From positions 1 to 64,000 of the forward strand of contig NZ_JANAVR010000001.1 of assembly GCF_025215055.1 (NCBI RefSeq): DNA of 64,000 nt, in the 5' to 3' direction. The notes below the pieces were generated by a model that was not told the origin of the DNA, did not search any database, and saw nothing but the letters and a program-made list of their open reading frames with translations. The stretch's first letter is position 1, and every line of letters starts with the position of its first letter. Both the position numbers and the translations under genes were made by a program. Origin of the DNA: Candidatus Cardinium sp. TP. GTDB taxonomy: Bacteria > Bacteroidota > Bacteroidia > Cytophagales > Amoebophilaceae. Shown here in pieces: positions 19,538 through 29,015 of the stretch.

Positions 19538-20488
19538 TTAAATCAACCTTTCTTGTTTTAAGCGGCCCCACTCTCGTATAAATAAACCTGTTCTTAGAGA
19601 AGTATCTGAAATAATAATCTCTTTGAGCTTACATGTCGTCAGAATCACCTTAATAAGGATAGCTGATAAGGGGATTAATTTTAAAAAAACGGGTTCAATA
19701 GGAAGTTGTTTTTGCCAAATATGCACAGGTGTGGTTTGTATAACATGATAGATGTTAAAAAACTGCTCTGCCGACACCCTTTTTATACTACTATTTTTTG
19801 TTTGAATAGGTAAAAAGTTATAGTGGCATTTGTACAACATCAACAATGTACGGAAAGCACCAGAACTGCCAATGAGTTGACTGGGTCTATAGCGGTTAGT
19901 GGCCAGAAAAAGCGGGGCCAAAGCCGTACGATAATAGTTTTCTAAAAGGGCTACTTGAGGAGGGGTAATAGGGTCGCTATAAGCAAACTGAGCAGCAACA
20001 CGGCGTATGCCGAGTTCAAAGCTTCTTTCCCATAATGGTTCGAAATGGTTAAAGATAATACATTCCACACTCCCACCACCTATATCAATAATCAAACCGT
20101 GTGCATCTGTTAAGGTAAAGCAAGAGTTAATACCATGATAAATTAACGTAGCCTCCTCTATACCGGAAATAACTTCTACTTGAATATCTGTTTCAAGACG
20201 AATCGCTTCAATGATCTCAGCTGCATTAGGTGCATCGCGTAAGAAGCTGGTCGCCTTGGCAACAATACAACGAACGCCATCTATATCTAGCTTTCTTTTA
20301 ATCGCTACTAAGGTAGCTACAATATTGCCTTGCTCTTCTAATGAGATATGCATCCCGTACAAGGGATGCTGTACCATTGCTCTTGTAATTTTTTCTTCAT
20401 AAAGTATGGTATATGTTTCTTGGTCAACTACTCCTACCAATACATTTATAACATTCGTACCTAAATCAATAACAGCTAGTTTGGACAT
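19538..20488 (-). CDS. ppx: Ppx/GppA-family phosphatase
   Basis: An ASKHA-fold phosphatase acting on polyphosphate and/or pppGpp. The 316-aa product covers the two-domain catalytic core only, the short Bacteroidota form. Visible motifs: AVIDLGTNVINVLVG at the N-terminus, ISGIEEATLIYHG with the catalytic Glu (about residue 111), and the phosphate-binding DIGGGSVE at 135-142. The C-terminal HD domain of long GppA/Ppx enzymes is absent. A link to the RSH-type proteins in this window through (p)ppGpp is possible, but the substrate cannot be told from sequence. Confidence 0.9.
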   Translation of the reverse strand: MSKLAVIDLGTNVINVLVGVVDQETYTILYEEKITRAMVQHPLYGMHISLEEQGNIVATLVAIKRKLDIDGVRCIVAKATSFLRDAPNAAEIIEAIRLETDIQVEVISGIEEATLIYHGINSCFTLTDAHGLIIDIGGGSVECIIFNHFEPLWERSFELGIRRVAAQFAYSDPITPPQVALLENYYRTALAPLFLATNRYRPSQLIGSSGAFRTLLMLYKCHYNFLPIQTKNSSIKRVSAEQFFNIYHVIQTTPVHIWQKQLPIEPVFLKLIPLSAILIKVILTTCKLKEIIISDTSLRTGLFIREWGRLKQERLI

Positions 20489-20541
20489 GTTATTAAAATT
20501 AAAAAGCTGTTCTATGGTTTATGGTGTGGCACACTCTACAT

Positions 20542-21399
20542 CTAAATAACGATTTTCTTTTCTAAGAAAGAAATACTCCATTTAAGATACAATACGATAT
20601 CGGGCATGATTTTATGTACTACTTTGCCATAGCCTGGAATAGAATAGTTCGACACACGCGGATCATCATTTTGTTTGCCATGCAAAAAGTGGGCTATGCT
20701 AAACTGCATACCTCCATAGAGTTGCGCTGCGAATCTAAGCTCAGAAACGCCCACGCACTTTATCCAACCTGCTACAAAGGGCTTGACGCTAGAGGTATGA
20801 TCATTAAAAAAGGTAATCAGGTCAAAACGACTCTGCCCATAAGCAACACCAAAATAAGCATTACTCAGACGATTCAGATGGAAGACATACAAAAGGGCGC
20901 CTAAGACATATCCACCTTTTGAGCGATAGCTTAATACGTTGGTATAGCCTATCTCTTTAGGCTGATCAGACAAATAGCCAAAATCAATCGACAACTGTAT
21001 GGGACCACGGAAATGGAGATCAACGCCTCCCCCATAGCGTCTCTGCCCATTGGGCCACAAGTTCCGTAGGAAGGCCAACCAATTTATTCTCAACCCAATC
21101 TGCTGTACAAGAGGGGTGTAACTAGGTAGCTGCATGGGCTTAGCAACCAAAAAGCGGTGTAAAAGATCCATTACATTGCTATGGCCCCCTTTGACCAAGG
21201 GCAAACCCGCTTTGTCTTCTATAGGCAGATGGCCTTCAAGTCTATTGGCTACTTCCATCGGAGGATCTGCTTTTTCAGGGAGCCAAGCATATCTGGTACC
21301 TGGCACCTGATTGCTAGGATTGGCCCCAACGGGGGTAACGTTAAACCATGCATAGGCAACGATTAGGAATAAGGTTCGTATGTTTAATAGGGACCGCAT
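20542..21399 (-). CDS. DUF6048-like outer-membrane beta-barrel protein
   Basis: Starting at the ATG at 21399 gives a good signal peptide (MRSLLNIRTLFLIVAYAWF...VGA) and 285 residues. An upstream ATG at 21441 overlaps prmC and is less likely. After a Pro-rich linker come alternating beta strands ending in aromatic residues: GLRINWLAFL, GGVDLHFRGPIQLSIDFGY, YVLGALLYVF, NAYFGVAYGQSRF, YGGMQFSIAHFL, then a Y-x-IPGYGK motif and a final strand. This is the layout of DUF6048 proteins of Bacteroidota. Function unknown. It follows prmC closely. Confidence 0.75.
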   Translation of the reverse strand: MRSLLNIRTLFLIVAYAWFNVTPVGANPSNQVPGTRYAWLPEKADPPMEVANRLEGHLPIEDKAGLPLVKGGHSNVMDLLHRFLVAKPMQLPSYTPLVQQIGLRINWLAFLRNLWPNGQRRYGGGVDLHFRGPIQLSIDFGYLSDQPKEIGYTNVLSYRSKGGYVLGALLYVFHLNRLSNAYFGVAYGQSRFDLITFFNDHTSSVKPFVAGWIKCVGVSELRFAAQLYGGMQFSIAHFLHGKQNDDPRVSNYSIPGYGKVVHKIMPDIVLYLKWSISFLEKKIVI

Positions 21400-21430
21400 A
21401 GTTATTAAATACCAATATTGAAATGTACAC

Positions 21431-22324
21431 TCAGCTACCATGCTTATCTTCGAGCACGGCTATCACCCATCTTTCTTTTTGATGCATATCCTTATATAAG
21501 CATATTTGCTTAAAATTTGCACGATATAGCAAATCTACAACCTTTTCGCCTAATGCTTCATTGATTTCTAAACAGAGTATCCCATTGAGACTCAAATGAC
21601 GCACCGCAAGTTGGATAATCCGCCTATAAAATAGCAATCCATCATGCACAAATAAAGCTAAATGGGGCTCATAGTCTAGCACATTTGCATGCATAAGGGA
21701 CTGCTCCTGCAGACGCACATAGGGAGGATTGCTAACGATTAAGGACCAATGGGTGGCAGGCAGTGGCTCCGTTAGAATATCCATTTCTATAAAATGCACG
21801 GCTACACCTAACTGCGCTGCATTATAAGCAGCAATGGCTAGTGCTTCTTTGCTGATATCAATGGCATCTACTGCTGCCTGTGGGAAGTGCTGCTTGAGGG
21901 TAATGGCAATACAACCACTGCCGGTTCCTATGTCTAGGATAGAGGTGGGAGGCGAAAGTTGATGCATTAAAAATGTGACCCACTCCTCTGTTTCTGGTCG
22001 TGGAATAAGTACAGCAGGCGTTACTTTCAAGCGATTACCTGCAAAATAAGTAGCGCCAATAACGTATTGAATGGGCTCATGCTTGTTTAGTCTACTGACT
22101 GCATCTAACAACTTTTTTTGAAGGGCAGGTGAAATGGTGCACAGTGGATTGAGTATATAGTCTGCCAGCTCAACCTGTAAATAAGCAGCCAACAACTGCT
22201 GCACTATAGCACGACATTCTAATGGGTTGGGTATAGGCAATGCTAGCGCTTTACACAATAGATCTGATAGCGTGCGAAGGGGTATGGACACTACAGGAGA
22301 TGCTGCATTAAAAAGTAAACTCAT
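21431..22324 (-). CDS. prmC: peptide chain release factor glutamine N5-methyltransferase PrmC
   Basis: Methylates the GGQ glutamine of release factors 1 and 2 using S-adenosylmethionine. The ATG at 22324 gives 297 aa; the frame's earlier start is only a GTG. Motifs: IPRPETEEWV (residues 108-116), the SAM-binding DIGTGSGCIA (131-140) and the NPPY active site (199-202) followed by the usual YEPHLALF. The N-terminal helical domain is present. The gene lies just upstream of the DUF6048-like gene. Confidence 0.96.
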   Translation of the reverse strand: MSLLFNAASPVVSIPLRTLSDLLCKALALPIPNPLECRAIVQQLLAAYLQVELADYILNPLCTISPALQKKLLDAVSRLNKHEPIQYVIGATYFAGNRLKVTPAVLIPRPETEEWVTFLMHQLSPPTSILDIGTGSGCIAITLKQHFPQAAVDAIDISKEALAIAAYNAAQLGVAVHFIEMDILTEPLPATHWSLIVSNPPYVRLQEQSLMHANVLDYEPHLALFVHDGLLFYRRIIQLAVRHLSLNGILCLEINEALGEKVVDLLYRANFKQICLYKDMHQKERWVIAVLEDKHGS

Positions 22325-22622
22325 GAGATATTTGTAATATGATTTGCTAAGGTAAGCCACCCTATTTGCGCTTTTTGTAGCCAGCCCACTCAACCAACTA
22401 TTTTGCCTGATCGTACATGTAATGCATATAAAAAGTTCACGGATAAACTAATATAAAAACGTATCACCCATCGGATGTTATTTGGTCTACATGTGAAATA
22501 GCCACTAAGGTTGATAAAATATAGTACAACGGTCTACAAAATTAGTAAGGTTAAATTGGTTTTTGTAATTTTTTTTATAAAATTGTGTTTCGTATTTTGC
22601 TTTTATAATTTACTTAATCATC

Positions 22623-23822
22623 ATGTTAACGCACAGGCATAATCAAACGAACCTGGTAGCCCATGGGGAGGACAAAACTGCCATCCTAATCGCCCTTGTT
22701 ACCCCCCAACAACCTTTAGCCAAAACAGAAGAATATCTTATAGAACTCGCCTTTTTGGCAGATACTTGGGGATTGAAAATTGTTAAAAGATTTATACAAA
22801 AATTAGACCATCCACATGGTGCTACTTTTGTTGGCAAGGGTAAACTAGAAGAAATAGCTGCTTGTATAAAAGCGGAAAAGGTTGGTTATGCTATCTTTGA
22901 CGATGAACTTTCTCCTTCACAAGTGCGCAATCTGGAAAAATTACTATCCTGTCAGATATTAGATAGAAGTTTATTGATCCTGAATATCTTCTCTATGCGT
23001 GCCCAAACCAAACAGGCAAAAACACAGGTGGAATTAGCACAGTATCAATATTTACTACCACGACTTACCAGGATGTGGACCCATCTTTCCAGTCAAAAAG
23101 GGGGTAGTGCAGGTATGCGTGGCCCTGGAGAAAAAGAATTGGAGACGGATAAGAGAATTATTCAACACAAAATCACGAAGTTGCGTGAAAAATTAAACAG
23201 CATTGCACAACAATGTATAACCAGGCGTAAAGGTCGGAGTGATTTGGTTCGTGTGGCATTGGTGGGGTATACCAATGTAGGAAAGTCTACTTTAATGCAG
23301 CTGCTATCCAGGTCAGATACCTTGGCTGACAATAAGTTATTTGCTACAGTAGATGCGACCGTACGCCGGGTAGTATGCAATGGACACCCATTCTTATTAA
23401 CGGATACAGTAGGCTTTATCCGTAAATTACCCCATACACTAGTGGAATGTTTTAAATCTACCTTATCAGAAATTAAAGAAGCAGATTTGCTACTGCATAT
23501 CATAGATGCTTCACATGCGGGTTTTGAAGAGCAAATAGACATCGTCAATCAAACCTTAGCAGAAATAGGGGCGGTAGATTTGCCAAGGATTTTAGTATTC
23601 AACAAGATGGACGCCATCAATCAGGAAAGCATACCCAGTACTACACACGCAATAGATAGCGCAACGGGTTTAAAGACAACAACCTATCACGACACCATTG
23701 ATGGTTACCCTTCCGTTTGGATCTCCGCAACAAAAAATATACATATCGACCTGCTAAAACAAGCGATTACAGAAGTAATAGAACGGATTCAGGTAACGAG
23801 ATATATCAAAGCTAATTATTAA
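22623..23822 (+). CDS. hflX: ribosome-associated GTPase HflX
   Basis: Splits stalled or hibernating ribosomes. In the 399-aa product an N-terminal HflX domain holds the HPHGATFVGKGK glycine-rich segment and the ERDR-equivalent QILDRS. RGPGEKELETD at 166-176 leads into a helical hairpin. The G domain has GYTNVGKST (215-223), switch II DTVGFIRKLP (261-270) and NKMD. The start is ATG at 22623; a following MLTHRHNQ is reasonable. It is divergent from prmC, separated by about 300 bp of AT-rich DNA in which I found no clear promoter pair. Confidence 0.96.
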   Translation: MLTHRHNQTNLVAHGEDKTAILIALVTPQQPLAKTEEYLIELAFLADTWGLKIVKRFIQKLDHPHGATFVGKGKLEEIAACIKAEKVGYAIFDDELSPSQVRNLEKLLSCQILDRSLLILNIFSMRAQTKQAKTQVELAQYQYLLPRLTRMWTHLSSQKGGSAGMRGPGEKELETDKRIIQHKITKLREKLNSIAQQCITRRKGRSDLVRVALVGYTNVGKSTLMQLLSRSDTLADNKLFATVDATVRRVVCNGHPFLLTDTVGFIRKLPHTLVECFKSTLSEIKEADLLLHIIDASHAGFEEQIDIVNQTLAEIGAVDLPRILVFNKMDAINQESIPSTTHAIDSATGLKTTTYHDTIDGYPSVWISATKNIHIDLLKQAITEVIERIQVTRYIKANY

Positions 23823-23845
23823 CAGTTACTCAGCCTTATAGGCTA

Positions 23846-24961
23846 TTAATCCAAATGTTTATATTTCCAATGCGCTGCCTCGCCATGCTCTGCTATATAA
23901 TCCATTCGTTCTGTACGTACTTGCATCTCTAGCCTTCCATATTGATAGGTTTCAAAGGTAAGATGGAGCGACTCATAACTACTATCTCTTGGTATACTAA
24001 TCCAATCTCTCATAATATTACAAATCGGACTATACAGATCACTGACAATGGTCAGTACGCGCCAACAAGCTATCTTTTCTTCTTGTAGGGTTTTACCATC
24101 CATACCTGTTAAAATGACTCTAATCGCGGCAAGATCATGTATTTGATCGACATTAACCTTTAATCTTTGAATTTTATGCCAAATAGAATAAATAGATTTA
24201 ATACGCTTCTTTAAAATAAAATTAATTCCATGTGCTTGGACGGCTGAATCCACCTCTTCAGAAATAAGGTTTAACTTCTGCTGCCTTTGAAGCTTGGTCA
24301 TACCGAGCTTAGCAGTAATAGAGTAATAGCTCAAGCTATAGGTATGCTTTAACCAAAAATCTGCTAACTTAGCTTGAATATTATATAACCGCATTCTATG
24401 GGCAAGTGGAATATAAAAACACTTCAGATCAAGTAAAAGCTTCGTGCTAGTGTAATAGAGCAGTTCTGACTGCAGATGCTCCAACGGTACGCCACTATAG
24501 TTTACGCGGATGATGTCACAAATTTGTAACAAGATGGCTAAAATACGGGGTGCAGCTACATCAGGGGCACTACGACCGTTTAAAATAACGCTACGACACA
24601 ATTTGCAACGCTTTAATCGATTCAGTTCTACCAGTATAGAAGCTATTTTTAAGCCAAACCGGCTTTGAATGGCTTCTTTTCTGACTAACCCTTTTAAGAA
24701 AGGTGGTGCTAAGATCGCAGCAATAACCGTAGAAAGCCCCAAAGACATCTCCGTAGTAGCAATAACAGCTACTTGGATAGACTCCCTTAAAGAGCGCTTA
24801 AACATTTTTGAATGGGTCTGCTCTGCAAAGCTTTCTGCCCATGAACACGCTTCCTGGATACTGGACCAGGTGTGCTTCATAGCTTTTGGCGTTTCAGAAA
24901 CTGCCCTTGCAAGCTGATGCAAATTCCAATCATTTAGATCAAGCATTTCATGTTTTTTCAT
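23846..24961 (-). CDS. RelA/SpoT homolog: degenerate hydrolase domain plus synthetase domain, no C-terminal regulatory region
   Basis: The ATG at 24961 gives 371 aa. The N-terminal half aligns in pattern with the RSH HD hydrolase domain, but the His and HD metal ligands are missing (AAILAPPF replaces the ALLHD region; RFGLKIASILVELNRL is the helix after it). The YIPLAHRMRLYNIQAKLADF linker leads to a synthetase domain that looks intact: RIKSIYSIWHK (about 253-263), DLAAIR (276-281), SSYESLH (327-333) and LEMQVRT (345-350). It ends at AEHGEAAHWKYK, where full RSH enzymes continue into TGS, helical and ACT domains. It is likely a (p)ppGpp synthetase without hydrolase or ribosome-sensing modules. 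Confidence 0.88.
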   Translation of the reverse strand: MKKHEMLDLNDWNLHQLARAVSETPKAMKHTWSSIQEACSWAESFAEQTHSKMFKRSLRESIQVAVIATTEMSLGLSTVIAAILAPPFLKGLVRKEAIQSRFGLKIASILVELNRLKRCKLCRSVILNGRSAPDVAAPRILAILLQICDIIRVNYSGVPLEHLQSELLYYTSTKLLLDLKCFYIPLAHRMRLYNIQAKLADFWLKHTYSLSYYSITAKLGMTKLQRQQKLNLISEEVDSAVQAHGINFILKKRIKSIYSIWHKIQRLKVNVDQIHDLAAIRVILTGMDGKTLQEEKIACWRVLTIVSDLYSPICNIMRDWISIPRDSSYESLHLTFETYQYGRLEMQVRTERMDYIAEHGEAAHWKYKHLD

Positions 24962-25303
24962 GGCTCTATACAATCAAAAGTTTCTTACACAAACCAATTC
25001 CATATATGGATTTTGGCTCATGACTCCCTTCAAGTAAAGTTTACTACTTCGCTTCAAAGTTACAACTTTATACATTTGTATGGCACACAATAGAAGAAGA
25101 AATGCTTCAAGTTTGAGACCCTCTAAAACGAATGAACTATAATTTTAAATAAAGTATACTAAAATCAAAAAAACAAGTTCGGCCTTTTTATGCTTTTAGA
25201 TAACCTTCGCACAGCTAGCAGGCCACCATATAACTACCTTTTTCTTGCTTAAAGCGTAAAAAAACTACTGCTTACTCTTTACTATTAGGCATATAGTATG
25301 GAA
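24962..25303. other. Intergenic region between the RSH gene and tRNA-Leu
   Basis: About 340 bp of AT-rich DNA. No open frame of note, no tRNA and no repeat element was recognised. It must contain the promoter of the RSH gene, but I could not assign one. Confidence 0.35.
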
Positions 25304-25390
25304 TGGTACCTGAGGCCGGAATCGAACCGGCACGATATCACTATCATTGGTTTTTGAGACCAACGCGTCTACCAATTCCGCCACTCAGGC
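25304..25390 (-). tRNA. tRNA-Leu (anticodon CAA)
   Basis: The minus strand folds as a class II tRNA: acceptor GCCTGAG/CTCAGGT, D arm TGGCGGAATTGGTAGACGC, anticodon loop CTCAAAA flanked by TTGGT/ACCAA, a variable arm (GATAGTGATATC), the T arm GGTTCGATTCC, discriminator A and an encoded CCA. The 87-nt length includes CCA. Confidence 0.93.
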
Positions 25391-25463
25391 AAAAAAACAA
25401 AGGAACTACCTAATAGGAATAGTTTTTTTTCAATCTACTCAATCTATCCAAAATAGATAGTAG

Positions 25464-25534
25464 AGGTCGCGAGTGGGTTCGAACCACCGTAAGAGGTTTT
25501 GCAGACCTCTACCTAACCACTCGGCCACGCGACC
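25464..25534 (-). tRNA. tRNA-Cys (anticodon GCA)
   Basis: The minus strand shows acceptor GGTCGCG/CGCGACC, D arm GGCCGAGTGGTTAGGT, anticodon stem-loop GAGGTCTGCAAAACCTC with anticodon GCA, T arm GTGGTTCGAACCCAC, and discriminator U, as expected for tRNA-Cys. CCA is not encoded, unlike the adjacent tRNA-Leu. It follows rpsA by 12 bp and may be cotranscribed with it. Confidence 0.93.
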
Positions 25535-25546
25535 CAAAGGATATAC

Positions 25547-27313
25547 CTATGCCTTATCTTCTCCTTGTGTGTTTTGTTCTAGTTTTTCCTTCAGGTCAGC
25601 AAAAGCTTCAAACCCTCTAGGAACTTTCTCTGTTTTGACTTTTGACTCCGTTTTTACTTTACCCTCAGTCTTTGCCTCTACTGCTGGATTAAAAATAATT
25701 TGATGCGATAAAATTATTTTTTTATCTGCTTTAGCTAATTTCAACACTTGAAAGTCTAACTCTTCGCCAACTGCCGCTTCCTCTCCATCTACTTTAATTA
25801 AATGCTGCTGAGGCACATGACCTTCTATGCCATGAGCCAATTCAACAATGGCGCCACGACCTGGGGTCTTTTTCAAAATCGTACCTTTATGTACGGTACC
25901 TATTTGGAAAATCTTCTCACAAGCATCCCATGGATTTTCTTGCTTAAGCCCAAGTGAAAGACGCCTATTTTCTCGATTAATACCCAGTACAATCACTTCT
26001 ACCTTTTCGCCTAACTTCAACACGTCAGCAGGGTGTGCCACGCGCTTGGTGCCGGAAAGGCGCGAAACGTGTAGCAAACCTTCAATACCAGGCTCTAACT
26101 CTATAAAGGCACCAAAATGGGTTAGATTACGCACAATACCTTCATGGCTGGCGCCCACTGCATAAGTAGATAAGAATGCATCCTGCTCCCATGGATCTCC
26201 AGTTAATTGCTTAATTCCCAAAGATATTTTATGATTCTTCCGATCCAAAGACAATATACAGGTTTCAATGGTATCGCCTATTGCATAATGCTCATTGATG
26301 TCACGCAAATATTGCGACCATGAAATATCTAAAACATATACAAAACCCTCCACACCAGGCATCAATTCTATAAAAAGACCATAATCGGCGATATTGGTGA
26401 TGGTACCTTTAATGGTAGCGCCTACCTGAACCGTTTCTGGCAGCGCATCCCATGGGTGATCTTGGAGTTGTTTCATACCCAAAGAAATACGTTTCTTATC
26501 CTCATTAAAGCCAATAACCACTACACGTACTTTTTGGCCAAGGGTGAAGAGCTCCTCTGGATGGTTGACTCTACTCCAGGCCATATCTAATTTATGGAGC
26601 AAGCCATCTACCCCTCCTAAATCAATAAACGCACCAAATTTGGTTATATTTTTCACATAACCCTCTAGGATTTGCCCCTTTTCAAGCTTACTCATGATTT
26701 CGAGTTTCTGCCCTTCTAGTTTCTTCTCGGTTAATGCTTTATGGGAAACAACCACATTATCATTCGTATGATTGATTTTAATAACCACTACATCAATGGT
26801 TTTACCTACAAAGACATCAAAGTCCAATACAGGCCTGATATCAATTTGGGAACCAGGCAAAAAAGTTTCAATATCAAAAATCTCTACAATCAACCCTCCT
26901 TTCGTTCTGCGCTTGACAAGGCCTTCTAATACCTCTCCATATTCTATGGCATGTTGAATCTTCTCCCAAGCTCTGACCAACTTTGCTTTTTTACGAGAAA
27001 GTACCAATTGACCTTTGGCATTTTCTGTTTCTTCTATATAGACCTCAACCTCATCACCTGGTTTTAAATCAGGCAGATCCCTAAACTCAGAAGCAGCAAT
27101 TAACCCATCGGATTTGTACCCTACACCTACAACCACATCTTTATTGGTGAGGCTTATCACGGATCCTGTTACTACTTCATACTGATTAATAGCGCTTAAG
27201 GTAGCTCCATATATGGCAGCCATATCTTCTCTTGCTTGATCTGTATATGTACTACCTAATTTACCAACTTTGTCATATTGATCCCAGTTGAAAACGCCTT
27301 CTGTTGCACTCAT
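25547..27313 (-). CDS. rpsA: 30S ribosomal protein S1
   Basis: A 588-aa protein with tandem S1 (OB-fold) domains; it binds mRNA on the 30S subunit. Repeats are visible at VVTGSVISLTNKDVVVGVGYKSDG, LEGLVKRRTKGGLIVEI, LEGYVKNITKFGAFIDLGGVDGLLH, IKGTITNIADYGLFIELMPGVEGF, HEGIVRNLTHFGAFIELEPGIEGLLHVSRLSG and HKGTILKKTPGRGAIVELAHGIEGHV, i.e. six repeats. A Lys/Glu-rich tail follows. The N-terminal extension before the first domain is typical of Bacteroidota S1. The tRNA-Cys and tRNA-Leu genes follow on the same strand. Confidence 0.96.
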   Translation of the reverse strand: MSATEGVFNWDQYDKVGKLGSTYTDQAREDMAAIYGATLSAINQYEVVTGSVISLTNKDVVVGVGYKSDGLIAASEFRDLPDLKPGDEVEVYIEETENAKGQLVLSRKKAKLVRAWEKIQHAIEYGEVLEGLVKRRTKGGLIVEIFDIETFLPGSQIDIRPVLDFDVFVGKTIDVVVIKINHTNDNVVVSHKALTEKKLEGQKLEIMSKLEKGQILEGYVKNITKFGAFIDLGGVDGLLHKLDMAWSRVNHPEELFTLGQKVRVVVIGFNEDKKRISLGMKQLQDHPWDALPETVQVGATIKGTITNIADYGLFIELMPGVEGFVYVLDISWSQYLRDINEHYAIGDTIETCILSLDRKNHKISLGIKQLTGDPWEQDAFLSTYAVGASHEGIVRNLTHFGAFIELEPGIEGLLHVSRLSGTKRVAHPADVLKLGEKVEVIVLGINRENRRLSLGLKQENPWDACEKIFQIGTVHKGTILKKTPGRGAIVELAHGIEGHVPQQHLIKVDGEEAAVGEELDFQVLKLAKADKKIILSHQIIFNPAVEAKTEGKVKTESKVKTEKVPRGFEAFADLKEKLEQNTQGEDKA

Positions 27314-27804
27314 AAGGGGGAGATATTGTCTTTTATGGTTACTTAAAAACAGCTATGCGAAACAATGCGTTTTATGCTGTTTTAGTTGATTAAAAAATGA
27401 AATTAAATATACCGACTTCTATGTAAAAGCAACAGCTTGGTGTAGCTAAAAGTGCCTTACAACCGATAAAGTTACAAAAAAAAAATATGAAGACCAATCA
27501 GCCAGTAGGGCTTTATATTTTTACCCACTTTTTTTATCAAGAAAAAAAGTAAAAATAAAATTGCCTTATTGACCAGTGTCGTGCATAGACACGAATAAAG
27601 CTCATTATCAACCAGTAATGTGAACAGATACAGCAAGCAATCCGCAACTCAACAGATGAAAAGAAAAACAGCTTTAATGGGGACAAATGATGACATACCC
27701 CTTTATCCCCCCCCCCTTGCCCATTGAGCACCTTCCTGGTCATAATTTTTACACGGGGCATTTTTAAGCGGAAAGAAAAAGCCGCAAAGGACATTTAGAA
27801 GAAG
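27314..27804. other. Intergenic region with repeat fragment and C10 tract
   Basis: Contains a partial copy of the dispersed repeat (27522-27631) and a run of ten C residues at about 27707-27716, notable in an AT-rich genome. An 85-codon minus frame at 27537-27794 lies in this repeat DNA and is not a gene. Confidence 0.45.
27522..27631. repeat. Partial palindromic MITE-like element
   Basis: Contains the CTTTTTTTATCAAGAAAAAA palindrome and two successive right-end fragments, one ending CGTGCATAGACAC and one ending CAGTAATGTGAACAGATAC. The left end is missing or diverged. Confidence 0.6.
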
Positions 27805-28476
27805 TTAGGCGGCTTCGGGACAAAGGAATTGAGCATCCTCATCATCATGATTAGGGTCTACGATCTTCGAATCTGAACCCTGGTGCAAAGAATAGCCAGC
27901 TACATTCACCGCACCATCATAAACAGTAGAAGCAACGTATGTCATGCCATTATAAGCATTAATAGCAACCCACCTAAGACCATTAAAAGCATAGGGCGCA
28001 ACCCATACTAACCCACGCGCAGTCATGCGAAAAGTATATCCACCAACAGGAGCTGCAACAGAGGAAAGAAAATGCGCACCGCCAGAAGCACCATCTGCTA
28101 TGCCTGAAGGAATATATTTTCCTTGATAAGCAGCACAACCACCACCCCCAATAGCACCAATTCCGCCTCCAAACACAGCCCCACAAGCACCAAAACTGAG
28201 CTCGCCAATAGCACCAACCACACCAACAAAGGTATCAGCTATAGAACACGTATCTTTTGCTTCATTTCCCCCAACTTGGGTTTCTTTTTGATTCTTAGAG
28301 GTATCAGATACTATTGTTTCACTTATGGGTGATTCACACGGCGTTTTTCTGCCCCCAACTACTGCCAGTATATCTAATCTAGCTTTGACACCACCACTGC
28401 ATCCAGGCAATCCTAACGAAAGAAAACAAAAAACACCTACCAACAACAATCTATTTAAATGGCTATGCATAACCAT
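27805..28476 (-). CDS. glycine-rich lipoprotein of unknown function
   Basis: A hydrophobic signal (LLLVGVFCFLSLGLPGC) ends in a strong lipobox, LPGC. The most natural starts are the ATGs at 28476 or 28470; another ATG at 28497 would add a charged lead. The mature protein has a disordered Ser/Thr/Glu-rich section, then a Gly-zipper-like stretch (GACGAVFGGGIGAIGGGGC). After this come repeated aromatic/hydrophobic units (WVAPYAFNGLRWVAINAYNG, MTYVASTVYDGAVNVAG) and an acidic tail. The Gly-rich part suggests membrane insertion or oligomerisation. I do not recognise a family. Confidence 0.65.
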   Translation of the reverse strand: MVMHSHLNRLLLVGVFCFLSLGLPGCSGGVKARLDILAVVGGRKTPCESPISETIVSDTSKNQKETQVGGNEAKDTCSIADTFVGVVGAIGELSFGACGAVFGGGIGAIGGGGCAAYQGKYIPSGIADGASGGAHFLSSVAAPVGGYTFRMTARGLVWVAPYAFNGLRWVAINAYNGMTYVASTVYDGAVNVAGYSLHQGSDSKIVDPNHDDEDAQFLCPEAA

Positions 28477-28742
28477 AATTATGTGCCTAATTTCCATCTT
28501 ATTTATTATAAACCAGCTACATGAAATTTAATCTATCGGAAACAGAACCGACTCTACAAGTATAGATAAATAACATATGTTATCCAAATTATTCTAACTA
28601 TGCTCTAAAAAAGATGTGCATAACACTAGAGAATACTCGCGACAAGCTCAACCTGTTTTGACTACAAAAAAGACAGAAAGCAAAGGACACGAACGATTAG
28701 ATGGGCAAATATACATGGTTATCCCGCATCAAATGCACTTAC

Positions 28743-29001
28743 CCAATAGTAGTTCGGCCAACGGCGTCAACTTAAGGGAGATCTATTCTAACACAGAGAT
28801 AGAAATAGCTAATGCGTATACGTCGTTTCCCCTGTCCGCCAACTTTTTTTATCGGCGACCATGAGCGCCTTAACTTGACGAAATGATAGCAAACGCCCAT
28901 TAATGGGGTAAAGTTCATCATTAACCAATGGCGCGAATAGATACTTTTATTTGATAATCAATAAAATATATTTTTTAAGTTGACACCAATAGTAGTTCGG
29001 C
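28743..29001. repeat. Mosaic repeat element bounded by 16-bp direct repeats
   Basis: The sequence CCAATAGTAGTTCGGC occurs exactly at 28743-28758 and again at 28986-29001, enclosing an element whose ends are inverted (GGCGTCAACTTAAG and CTTAAGTTGACACC types). The interior (TAACACAGAGATAGAAATAG, TTTCCCCTGTCCGCCAAC) is nearly identical to 35320-35400. It lies between two convergent-looking gaps and carries no gene; a plus frame at 28616-28864 is spurious. Confidence 0.75.
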
Positions 29002-29015
29002 TAAGGTAGAGTAGG

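Noticed and set aside
28616-28864. 82-codon plus frame
   Set aside because: Runs into a repeat element with 16-bp direct repeats; no protein pattern.
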